From Isoetes taiwanensis (Eukaryota > Streptophyta > Lycopodiopsida > Isoetales > Isoetaceae), in the NCBI GenBank assembly GCA_021234155.1, contig JAJEKV010000055.1, positions 2,227,090 through 2,291,089 of the forward strand: DNA of 64,000 nucleotides, written 5' to 3'. This document shows, one piece after another, positions 52,255-63,800 of this stretch (its first letter is position 1; the number at the start of each line of letters is the position of its first letter). The position numbers and the translations under genes were made by a program. The notes below the pieces were generated by a model. The model was given only the letters and a program-made list of their open reading frames with translations, had not been told where the DNA came from and made no database searches.

Positions 52255-52679
52255 ATTCGTTAGGCAACTGATTTATGGTGGTCCCTTCTTCTTCATTATT
52301 TCTAGATGCATTAGCCCATGTTTATTGCTTTAGAAAGCAAAGCAATTCTGGTGAAGCATTTCTATTGAAGCCCTGAAGAACAAAAATAATGGTATAGCAT
52401 TGTGGATTGGAATTTCGAGTATCGTGGATTGTACATTTCTTGAATTACAAGGCTTGTTATAGCTATAGACACAGACGCAAGGGAAGTAGAAAGATTTGGA
52501 GGTGCAATTTTCCATTTTATTTGAAGGTAGATACTTGCTTGGAGATATCTAAATATAGAAAATGATGCCATTACGTAAAAACAACCTGTCAAAACATTAT
52601 CTCCAATATTTTAGAGGATGCAACAGCATTGCGACTATGTAGCTTCCATATTTAAGAATGTGGCTTATGTCTTTGTGAA

Positions 52680-54300
52680 GTAACGGGATGCAGAAGAGGC
52701 TCAAAGTCAACATGAGACGTACCTTCAGCTCGCTCTCACAATTCCAAGGGATTTCTCCACTCCCTCAAGTTATTTGGATTATGTTGTTGCACGCCGTCAT
52801 CTCTTCCTTCTGAAATGGTATTCAGCACAAGGCAAAATTCATGAGCCCCTTGGCAGCGCGGATCTCCTCAATATATGGCCCGACCTCTCCATTGAAGATA
52901 AAGGACTTTTCTGTGCTCTATTGATCTATGGTCTTCTCACATGTGATGATCCCGAATTTTTCATCTTCCGTCTAGTTCAGCCGATGGCCTATGTTCTACA
53001 TGATTTCTATCTGGCTGATACCATGGATAAATTTGATGATGGGCCGAATCGTGTATTCAGTGGCAATGAACTTGCTCAATGGCGGTTGTTGCCTGAGAAC
53101 AAATACTTGCAGGATCCAACACAAGCCACCACCTTCCAAGAGGAGTATATGCCAGAGCTTGCTCATCATCTTCCACTCTGGATTGCTGAGACTCTGTAAC
53201 AAGTGCGCAAGAACTTATCAGAAGATATGGGCATTCAATTTGCTCAGATTTATTTGCAGCATCTTGGCGGATATAACACTCATTGTGTTTATCTGGACAG
53301 CCATACCATCCCCACGGAATGGGTCTCTCCTCCTGTGCATACTATGCTTCCCTGTTCTGAATGGGAATAATGGTGTCGAACCTTGGATGTTGATCTTGTT
53401 CGAGAATTCCGAGAGCAGACTCAGAAACCCACGATGCAGCCCCAACCCGAAACTCACCTCTACACATCTCTGGGAGCGCCACTATGCCGTCGATATCTCA
53501 CCTCTGACTGGCGTCTCCCATTTTGGACCATGGTTCTGGCCGGTCATGCAGATTGGACTCCCGCTCAGATTTCAACCGATCTCTGATGGGATCCACGATT
53601 TGTTCGCCGTTCTCTCTGGCCAGAAGGGAATACCTTGGAAAGCACTCGCAATTGGATCTACATCTTTAATGAAAGAGGCTGGCAGATGCCTAGTCATGCT
53701 GTATGGGATCTCACCCAGTTTTTGGAGCATGCTGCCACCTCCCCAGATCCTTCAGTTCACTGGCAAGCCAGTTTTTGTGCTGCTTTGAAGTGCCTTCTGT
53801 TGTGTTCTCTTGCACCGAAGCACCCTATTTATTATTGTAACCCGAATACAAGTGCCAGTGCCTTTGGACTTCAGACCTGTCTTCTGATGGAATGCCAATA
53901 TGTCCTTGCGGAGGCTCACCGTGCCCTTGAAGACATGGTGTAGTCCGGTTTTCTCATTGACGCCACTCAAGCAATTGGTCTCAATACTCCTGAGGCTCTA
54001 AAGGAACGACAAGAACTCATCACGACATATCACTCAGGGTCACGGCCCCATAGCAAACAAGATGACTTCTCTACAGCTGGTTTCCCACCGCCTGAATCTG
54101 TTCCACCTTTTCTCTCCACTGAGTGTCATTTGGTGGGGGGGAGTGTTAGTCATGTACGTCCAGGTACAAGACTATTCATGAAGACCACAGAGCAGGGCAG
54201 GAATAAGGCACCAGGTCAAGGTCAACCATCAAGAAATAGACCCCCGCCGAAGACCACGCCCAAGACCACGCCGAAGAAGAGACAGAGAACAGATAAATGA
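52680..54300 (+). pseudogene. Unknown ORF before a 3' LTR, four in-frame stops
   Basis: One reading frame runs from about 52690 (DAEEAQSQHETYLQ) to TGA at 54298, broken only by TAA 53197, TAA 53368, TGA 53584 and TAG 53941. All four could be Gln or Arg codons changed by C-to-T. The reconstructed protein would exceed 530 residues. It has WYSAQGKIHEPLG and LLNIWPDLSIEDKG early, a Trp-rich middle, Cys-rich CAALKCLLLCSLAPKHP, and a basic Pro/Thr/Lys tail (PPPKTTPKTTPKKRQR). No family is recognised. It lies directly upstream of a polypurine tract and LTR, and overlaps the LTR start, so it is probably a retrotransposon-encoded extra ORF. Confidence 0.55.
54131..54143 (+). promoter_or_regulatory. 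Polypurine tract
   Basis: TGGTGGGGGGGAG directly precedes TGTTAGTC, the start of the LTR. This is the plus-strand primer site used in reverse transcription. Confidence 0.75.
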
Positions 54301-54654
54301 CGGCTCTGCAGAAGTACAACGTGATTCCAGGTACGTAAAGAAGGCCCTGCTAGATTTCCGGAAAATCAGGCTTTGATCAAGGAGTTGGTCTGCCAAACAC
54401 CTATTTTGGGCCCAAGACCGTTGTACTATATATATGAGTAGAGATAGAATTCAGTTTTCTAGATGAGTTTTAGTCCTTGTCTCTAGTCTTTCTCTCGATT
54501 TTCGAGAGCTCATGTACACTCAGTGATATCAAGGAAGCATTATTCTCTTCACTGTTTGTTGGTTGTTCTTTTCTATTTCCTTCTTTCTGTTCTTTTGCAA
54601 AATCCCGCGTGACACTCATCTAGGATTCTCCTGTTTGATCCACGGGTCCTCACA
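54144..54654 (+). repeat. 3' LTR of a plus-strand LTR retrotransposon
   Basis: It starts TGTTAGTCATG after a polypurine tract and ends GGTCCTCACA. A TATA-like CTATATATATGAG near 54425-54437 fits an LTR promoter. No matching 5' LTR is found in the window, so the element is 5'-truncated or rearranged. On the right it cuts the FCP1-like part of the minus-strand gene at 54655. Confidence 0.72.
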
Positions 54655-57600
54655 GAGGGCAGGAGATCCCGAACCCAGACCCTAAACATGGCTCTGTCCT
54701 TCAGATGGCTCAACAATTTGTGAACACCAGGTCTTGGATACGCCATTTGGTCTTTGTCTCTAGAACCCCTCCAGGAAAAGGAGGTGCAGCACGGTACTCT
54801 GCCTTGGAGAAGGACTTGATAAGAACTCCATTCAGGTCGAAGAGGATAAGTTTGTTGTTATATGAAGTAGTCTCCTCTCTGCACAATGCATATTTCAAGT
54901 TAACAAATTTTTTCGATGCTTAAGAATAATACAATCGCGCAACGCGCGAGACATGCTAAATAAATGGTCCATATAAAAAAGATCCATATGACTTACTCTT
55001 TTGTGGGTGAAGTCGCCTTTTCTTCCATCCTAGATGTCCTATCTTCTTCTTCAGCTCTGATAGGACTAGGGTCAGTTTGTTCAGGAAGAACAGAAGTATT
55101 CTGCACATCTGGTTCCTGTGGATTTACCTCAAGAATTTTCTCCTCTTCTGATAAGGCCTTTGCCAACTTCTCCTGAGTCTGTGGATCCATGATTGGTGGC
55201 GAATTTGGTGGTGGACTTCGTGATTCAGTTTCACTTTCTTCTGAAACGGACTCCTCATGAGAGACAATTTCTTCTGAAGTGCCATCCCCTGCATCCTCCT
55301 CCTCAGACTCTTGCTCTGCCTCCTTCTTCTTTCTCTCCCTCTTTGCATCCTTTTAACCTTGTCGATTCTTCCTCTGTGCTTGCTTTCCTTGATATGTCAG
55401 ATGATGCTTCTCCACATCAGGATAATACGACTCGTAAACTCTTTGTTTGCTTTCGGTGGCCGCCTTTGAACTTTTCTCGCCATTGGCTAGAGCTTCCGCC
55501 TAACCCTACCATTGACAAAGTAGTCACGACTAAGCCTCCTTGGGCACAAATGTATCCACGAGGTAGAAAGCCAAGTTCGAGCTTAGCATGTACTTGTTCA
55601 CTGCACCTCCCTTCAGGCCAACCTGTTTGTACTCTAATTCCTTCTCACATTCCTCAGTGGTCATGTTAGGAGTAAGCTCATCGGTCCAAAGGTATTTATC
55701 CAAGCTCTCCTTCTCTGTAAATCTGAATATCGGCTTAGGAAGCTTTTGGCGACCATCCTTGCGTGCCTCATAGACCGCGTCCTCTGCTTTATTTATGATT
55801 ACGTAAGTGATCATTTTTTTTTGAAGAACCGTGGTCATCAATATATTAAAAGAATGGTAATGTTACAAAGCAAGTGAGGAGGAAGGAGAATCGCCCCAAA
55901 GAGACAAATGATACCTCGACACTCCACAACAAACTCACAGAAAACGCAAATCTCTACCATTGCATAAACCACCATCACCATCTACAACACCCAAAAGTCC
56001 CGCCAAATGGCAAACTTCCGCTCTACTACTCCCCGAACACCGTAAAGCTTTGAAATAGCTTGTACCTGAAGTCGAGAAATCGAGAGAGGCTGCAGGTCTG
56101 CTGAATCCCCCCGAGATCCACAACCACCTCCGCTTCCCAAATCAGCCACACCAACCAAGCCACGCACAAATGCAGGGCTTGCTGCCGCAAGAGCTGCCAA
56201 GCACCCCGATACACATGAAGCGAATCACGGCTAGTCAATCTCACTCCTCAAACAGCCCTAACCCAATCCCGTGCAACCCGCAAGTGAGGGCATAAAACTA
56301 GACAATGCTCCACCTCCACATGAAGGCCACAACAAGGGCAGTAGAGGGCTCACACCCGCCTAAACCGGCTCACCGCGCATTCACCCGACATAAATGTGTG
56401 CACCACCCGCCACGTAAGCACCCTAACCTTCGGTGGGGAAGTGAGCTCCATGTCCACGCCCAAACCGAAGCCATCGAGAACCCTAAGCCGCAGAGACCAC
56501 TTGGTTCGAGGGCAAAGGTGTGTCATGAATAGCCAGGCCCCGGTAAGAAGACCGCACAAAGCAAGAAGACACAACATCCTGATGAACCTTCCAAACCTGC
56601 ACCACCACATCATCCCGAGGGACTATAGGTATGTGTAGCTGAATACTCCCCGCGTGTTCCCGTGATAGCCCTGGCCACTTCCCCTCAGCGTAAAGCTTCG
56701 AAGAACTCCCCACGGCTAGCCGACCACCCCAATACCAATCCTCCAAGGTGAGCACCGCAGCTTTCCTCCAACGGGCCCAAGGTCCGATGCATGCACAATA
56801 CCAAGGGCAAGGGTTGCTTGGGGGTAGAGGAACCCACAAGAAAGGAGAAGAGTGGTGATAAACCGAGGTATAATCTAGCCTGAAAGAGCAAACGCATGAT
56901 CCCAAGCCCGCACACTCCCTGCGGAGAAAAAGGGGGATGCATGTGGGAAAGGCCGAGACCATACAACAAAGGCCCGTGGCAACTCCACATGCACAGACGG
57001 CTTCCCAAACGCCACACAATGGCGAGAGATCGCAACAACAAAGCCGCACCAGAGAAGATGCTCCATCCCGGAATGCTCCAAACAAACTTGGAGACCAACA
57101 CCTTACTATGCAGCCAAATCCCGAAAGTGAGATAACGTTTTAGCAAAGGCCCCATCTACCAAAGACCCCCTCGCGGGCGACACTCATATTGGCCTCTATC
57201 CGGAGTGGTGGCCTCGCAAGATCTTTGGATATTCCTCTCGTGTTTCGCACAGAACACAAGTGTGATGTACTCTTGGGTGGTCTCGCTGAGACAATTTGAG
57301 AGCATAGAGATGTAGTAGTCTATATCCCGAGGGTATGTCCAATACCCACCACAAACAATGAAGTCGTTTTGGAATAGTCTTGGTGGCAACAACCGAGAGA
57401 ACCCCCGACAGACTTCACCATGTAATGTTTCCGATACGCCTCGTGAATGTCCAAGTCCCCACTGACTCTGCACCTCAACTCCATGCGCGGACCTTTGATG
57501 GCAGATGGGCTGGTTTTTCCTTATTCCTGGATTTATATGCTTGAATAAATCCAGCACCCTTCGAAAATTCGATCATGTCTTCATCTATTATTTTTATCAT

Positions 57601-60230
57601 GTCCAAGATACCTTGATCAGATAGATTTTGTATTCCAGACATCTCAAAGAGCTCCTTTGAGATGGCCTCCTTCATGACACGAAGGTCTTTCATGGACTTG
57701 CATGCCTCTGGAAAGGATGGTACCTCTTTGATTTTTGAGACCTTCTTCACAAAGACTTGTCCATCTATAACAGACTGGAGACTTCTTCCCTTTAACCCCT
57801 GTGCACTCCTCAAGTCTGTAACTGTAAAATCTTCAAGGGATTCTCTCTCAGGTTTTCCTGCTTTTCCTACAAGCTCTCCTATTGTCCACTTGTTCCACAA
57901 CTCATTCCATTTGTCTCACACATGATCAGGACTGAATACTATGTGGTAGGAATCTGATGGGCCTTCCTTGGACTTCTTCTTCTTAGTGCCAGTTTCCTCT
58001 TCCTCCTCTGCAACGTCCTTCTTCTTTTGTATGATGACCTTGCTGATCATCTTAATTATTTAAATTAAAGAAGAGTTGTCTTTCTTCTTCCCCGCCTTCT
58101 TTCTTTTTGAAATTGGACGGCCAAGCTCAATCCATTGATTTCTAGCTTGCCTCAACTACATGGGATATGGTCTGAGATAAGAATATAAAACCATAAGTTA
58201 GTACCATATAGATCTCCATTTTCACAGGTGTGCCGGCATTCCGAATAGAAAAGTAAAAACTTGAAAAGATTGCTTTCTGATCGAGACCAATGTTGGGCAA
58301 ACCAACATTGGTTCATAGCCTCGCCAGAAAGAACGGGTTAATAAGAAACAAAGGCACTTACGAAGTTGTATTGTACCACCCTTTGCGGTTGTGTTCAAGT
58401 CTCCGACTTATTGTAGTCGATTGCAAGTTGAGGCGGTAAATGACTAAGGATTCAACATTGCCCATGAATCCAAGTGCTCCCCAGACTCTTTGGCACCTAT
58501 CTTATCCATTTTCTCTATAAGCGCCTTCGCTGCCTCAACTGAGTGCTGCCCGTCAATGACAATGTAGTGCACCGTGTCGCCCTTCCTTAGGTCATCCCAT
58601 GCCTTCCATGGGTATGGCTTGTCATTGACTGAGTCCCATGGTAGAACATCAGCTGGATTTGGTACTTTGGTGGGGATATTCAATCATGGACTTCTCATCC
58701 TCGGGGCATGTTTGGGATCAAAGATCCTAGATATGAAAGATGCTCTAGGAGATCTTATCAGCTTGTCAATAGCTATCCTTTTTGTGACATCCAAACCAAG
58801 TGGATACCATTACTTGAATTTCATAAGCTTGTCTACAGCATCAACCCTTGATTTCTTTTCAATATCCGTTTCCTTCACTGGCTTTAGCGAAGGTACTAGG
58901 GGCAAAGTTTCTGACTCAAGTGCATCGCCACTACCACCAAAACCAGATATGTAGAAGCTTGAAGATGGTTTCTTCTGCAAACTTCGTCGGACTGCAGATA
59001 CTCCTTCACATACAGAACGAACTGTATGGTGTGAGCCTTCAATGGGCCAGCCATACTTTGTAACACCGTCTGCTGTCTTATCTGGCCTGAATCCATCTAT
59101 ATCTGCATTGTATTTGGAAATGCTGAGATTCTTCTTTACGGTCTTCTCTATTATGAAGACACAGATGTGGTCATCCAGTTCCTCATATGAAAGGATCAAC
59201 CCTACTTTTTGAAGGCCGCATCTTTGTTCTCCCTTGAATGCAGGACCACGTCATACTTTGAGCCTGCCCTGCTCACATATCATTCAGACCCCTTAACAAA
59301 TACTGTCTCTGGCAAGTCCTGACTTAGCTCCCATGTTATGACTCTGCCGTCATCAATTAGCTTTATGCCAAGAGTTCGATCTATCTTCTCTGCCTCTTCT
59401 TGTACTACCTTGGGGTCCTTCCTGGGTTTCTTTGATGGTGCAGAAGTTAATGTAACTAGTGCTCTCTTGGAAGCTGTAAAGTAAATAATCAAGTTAGACA
59501 TTGCTAAAGTATTTCTGTGTTAAGCAACTTGTCCAACATCTCGCGCATGGCGGAACAAGTCTATAAATTCTGAGAGCAATGTTTTAGGATTCGCGCGTAG
59601 CGCGAGTCGAAGAATCCAGGACGGTAAGATAGATGGAAAGTGACCTCGCATGTCGTGCAAGAATTCACATTCCATCTCTCTTACCGTCCTCGCGAAGGGT
59701 TGAGCTCGACTATGACCTCAACAACCCTACTCTCACGCTTACTTAGAGCGATAGAATCTGAACTTCTCGCGCGAAGCGCGAGAAATCCATAGACCGACGG
59801 CACTCCACAGAATGCTTCATCATAGGAACACATCAAAGAGAGTAAGCTTCATAAAAAAAGAAAATCATATCACAAGGAAGCGTAACCCACTTCTCTGTCT
59901 CTGATGATTACAATTGAAGATTAAGGTACTAGGAATTATAATTAAAGAGCATTGCAGATTCACTTAAGACTAAGCAGAAAATCCTGAACATATAATCAAA
60001 CAAAGAATAAGCTGCAAATAAATACAAGCCAATTAGCAGAGATGCAGGGTAACAGTAATCTAATCAAATCTAGCTTGCAGAGTGACAGAGTTAATCAAAG
60101 AGTCTCAGAGTTTCTAAATCTATTAATAAAGTTAAACACACAAGCAGAAGGTTTCTAAAACCTAATAAAAATAGAGTCACAGAGTTCCTCCTCCATTAAG
60201 AACTCGAACATACTAACCTTTAGTTGCCAT
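54655..60230 (-). pseudogene. Decayed multi-exon gene with IDGQHS and FCP1-like (DLNGVL) motifs
   Basis: Exon 1 (60230-60218) encodes MATK. After a GTTAGT donor, exon 2 (59473-58362) starts ASKRALVTLTSAPSKKPRKD and has HTVRSVCEGVSAVRRSL and HYIVIDGQHSVEAAK, recalling the G-Q-H loop of ParB-type nuclease folds, before a GTAAGT donor. Exon 3 (from 58171) is Lys-rich, then NELWNKWTIGELVGKAGK. A LINE lies at 55814 to about 57155. Beyond it comes ITYVIINKAEDAVYEARK, an acidic stretch (to 55011) and, spliced in phase at 54898, NNKLILFDLNGVL followed in another frame by YPRPGVHKLLSHL, the start of an FCP1/HAD-type phosphatase. Stops in exon 2 (TGA, TAG, TAA) could come from CGA/CAG/CAA. Domain order suggests a regulatory or transposon protein. 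I do not recognise the whole; two genes are possible. Confidence 0.5.
55814..57155 (-). mobile_element. 5'-truncated LINE insertion with poly(A) end
   Basis: Reading the minus strand, the sequence ends in nine A (55814-55822). About 500 bases before lies a Cys/His segment YCPCCGLHVEVEHCLVLCPH, preceded by PPKVRVLTWRVVHTFMSGE. This is the zf-RVT region at the C-terminus of plant LINE reverse transcriptases (W-R-x(n)-C-x2-C-x7-H-x4-C). Several frames are broken. The 5' border near 57155 is approximate and no target duplication was found by eye. It interrupts the FCP1/GQH gene. Confidence 0.7.
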
Positions 60231-60844
60231 GTCGAAGTGCTTGAAGTTCTAGAAATTGGAATTGAACTCTGTTGTAGCTCAAGAAGGTCGGGTGAATCTC
60301 CAGAAGCTCGAGAAGCTCAAATCGAGTCGGAATTGTTGTAGACAGGCCGGAAATGAAGTAGGATAGCTCGGAATGCAGGCAGCGTTACAAAAATTTAGAT
60401 CGCTTGAGGGATCGCTCAAGAAGATTGCATCGGTTTCGGAAGGCGGTCGAAGCAAAACTTCTGGAAGAAATTAGGAATGAAAAAATGAGATTCAAATTAC
60501 ATTGAAATTAGAAAATGTGATTATTATACGGGTCGTACAAACAATTAATGAATAGACGCCCGCCATTGAAAGCGTGTACTACCCTTATCCTTGTTTAGGA
60601 AAACAAGAAAATTAATCCGGCCCGCAATTTAAAATTTAAAATCTTTTAGCCCGCCGCCCGCGAATATCCCGTTCCCTAACTACTTTTCAATCATTGGCCT
60701 ATACTAACTGTCTATTTTAAAAATGCCCGCCATTTGATTTGTAATCTTGGCCTCGCATTGGATCACAGAATTTGTGTTTCTCTAATGCGCCTAGAGAAAC
60801 ACAAGAATTGTGTTTTCATGATAGTGTTCTAATTCGGATTTGGG
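60231..60844. promoter_or_regulatory. Divergent intergenic region between two decayed genes
   Basis: 614 bases separate ATG codons facing away from each other (60230 minus, 60845 plus). The middle is rich in GCCCGCC words (60560, 60620, 60650, 60725). No clear TATA box is seen on either side. A shared promoter is plausible; there is no direct evidence. Confidence 0.35.
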
Positions 60845-63800
60845 ATGTCGCCAAGAAGGGAGCTTGCTGAAGCGCTGGATCAGGCTGCTGAATCTCAGGT
60901 AGTTCTCTATCAAAGTGGATTGAGGCGCCATGACTTGTGCAACTTAATTAACAAAGCTTTGCAGGTCGAGAATCAAGCAGGAGAAATGAAATTTTCTATT
61001 GGAGAAGCATGCTTCTTGTTAGCAGAAAACAGGAAAGATGTCATTGGCAAGGGCATTGTTGATAACATGGCACCAACTACAGCATGCCATGGAGTGCCCT
61101 TGGGACCTGATTATATTAGAATTAGATTGACAGACTGCTATGCTGCCACTCATCCATTACAAAGACCACATGCAGGAGCAGAAACACTTGGAGAATCAGT
61201 AGGGAGTTTCTTGGCTTGGCCAACAACACTACTCAGAGGGGTATGTACTGAAAAATTTTCTGTAGCACTGTTGCTCTTTACTGTAGCTACTGTAACATAT
61301 TTCACGTGTCACCTATTCATGTGCTACTCACACATCTACACAATGAGGAGACTGTTCATTTTGGCCTCCAGCATTCCAGAATGGTGGGTCCTTAGACTCT
61401 CTAACAAGTCTTTCTGTCCAGGTTTGAGGATTAGGGAATGGGTCAAAACAAATTTTATGCCAATAATTGCAGCTGCGTGGAGGACCACATCTGCAATCTC
61501 TGCATTAAACTGGGCTTCTGTTAAGCCTGCCTCTCCCGGCTCCGTACTTCCACATTCATCTCTCTCCTCAGAGACAGGGAGGAGATGGTCGAACTTCCTC
61601 ACCATGGTGTTGAAATTCCGGAACAATGTTGCTTCCGGGATATCTCTCTGGAGTGCCCTGTCGCGGGCTTTGGTGAGGCTCAAGGCCAAGCCTCGCTCGT
61701 GCACATGTCCAAGGTTGGTAGCATCGACATGCATCAAACCAGTTACATAGCCCATTGGGAAAACAAACTGCAGAGATTGAAATAGGGAAATGATATTTGT
61801 ACTGATTCAGCAAATACGAAATTGGAAATGTGCTACGAAATGGGATATCTGGTGATGTGTCCAAATGGGATACTTTGTATGAGTCGCACCTAGCGCGACA
61901 TATCTGTATTTGATAAATGAATATAACTTTCTTATGTTTTTTACAAAATTATGGTCCATACGTGTCACGCGCACTGTCGCGCGTAGTGCGGTGTAGGTAT
62001 TGTATAGATATTTCATTTATTGTTATTGCATACAATACTATGTTTTCCTCAACCTTTCTTCTAATTTTCAGATTTCTCATGAAGCTACTGCTGGGGAACC
62101 CTGTGACCAAGAACCTCGAGCAGAGAAGAATGATGCTGATTACATGGATGTGGAAGAGATTAATACAAATAAGAATGCTGCCACCTGAAGCAAATGCAGA
62201 AAATCCAGCTAGAGCTAATGAGGAAAGAAGAATGGTAGTTTCCAGAATAACATGGAAGGACGACAAAGTGATTTTGCATCATCAGTGCAATAGAGGAATT
62301 GTTGGTGAAGGTGTGCTTATACTATGGGATCCTATGCACTGCTATAATGGACAGGCTATTGGTGATGACTTTGTGGGAGTCTCCATTTCCTCAATACAGC
62401 TTCATAACTTCAATGTTGAGCTGAAGGACAAACACTGCTATGCTTGCAATAATATCAACAGTGGTTTAGAGTTGCCAGCCTTGTTGCTCTGGCCAGTGGA
62501 CTCCATTCAGATAATAGGAAAAGGGATGCTTCAAAGAATTGAGCGTGTTGGAGAAAATAATGTGGTGGTGGATGAAAATGACATTCCTTCCATACCTCCT
62601 TTGGATGTATCCATACCAGAAAGAAGGGCCTACAACTTCTTGAAGAGGAAGAAGAGGAAGGAAAATGTGCGGACTGTGAAAGATACTAACAACTACAGTG
62701 AAGAGACCATGCAAGCCGTCAGAGGGGGGGATTGTGGCTGCCTTAACAACTGCTTTGGTAAATTCACAGTGAAAGAACTTGTGGAAGCCCGATCAATCTA
62801 GAAGGAGAAAACTCATGACGCTAGAAAAACTTATATTTACAATATAATAGAGCATGCATTTGGGCCGTCGCCTGATGTCAGGAACATGGGATTTCCTATT
62901 GGTGGGAAATGGATATGTAGCAGTGCAGTGACAACCATACTAGGTATTTCAGCCTCTACATGGTGGAGATTAAGGCCAAACCAAAAGGGAGGGGCCCAAA
63001 TAGGTTGGCATGGTAATCGGGGAAAGGCGAGGACAACTCCCAGGGTGCTTGCAGCTCAGAGTTTATTCGAGAAGTTTGTTAACTATCATGCTGAGAGTAT
63101 GCCTCACAAAAGTGCGGTTGATGAAGAGGGATGCAGGAAAGTAGTTCGAATGTTGCCTGCATATTTCACACAAAAAGTGATTTTACAAATGATCAACAAT
63201 CTTCTAAAGGAAATGGGTGTGGACAAGATTTCACAATCAGCCTTCAGCAAGCTCTGGAGTAAGCATTTTTCAGATGTCAAAAGAATGCAATATAACAACT
63301 TCTCAAAGTGCAATATATGCGTGGATTTGTTAGATAAGCTCGAGAAGTCGAAGCTTGAGGTGGAAAGATCAGCGGTTCGGAAGGAAATGAGAATTCACAC
63401 GATGGAGCAAATGTCATGTCGATCAACATACTGGATGTGAAGATGCTTGTCTACAATGGTATCAGAGAATTTTCTATGCATCATTCATGACAAGATGGAT
63501 CAGCAAAAAACATGTTTGCCCCCGTTTAGGGCTATACCAAAGTCTGTTGCAAGATCTTTTCCATTGCAAATATCACTAGTTAGATTCATAACTCATGGCC
63601 AGGGAGCAGTGCATCACGGTCATTTTACATTAGAATTATGGGGTGATGGTCCAAACTTCCATGTTGGTACCATTGCAAAAGCGTTGGAACATGGTTTTAA
63701 TGGAGATGTTCATTCCTGTAAGCCATTGCAACATCTCTTCAAGGCATTGCATGACACTGGTCCCATGAAACTAGAGGATTTGACCATAGGAAGGATGAAT

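Noticed and set aside
52991-53788. 265-codon plus-strand frame
   Set aside because: It overlaps the longer frame with consistent C-to-T type stops, and its own composition shows no motif; probably a shadow.
56350-57155. 200- and 156-codon frames on the minus strand as a host gene
   Set aside because: Alternative frames of the LINE segment; only the frame with the Cys/His zf-RVT motif makes sense.
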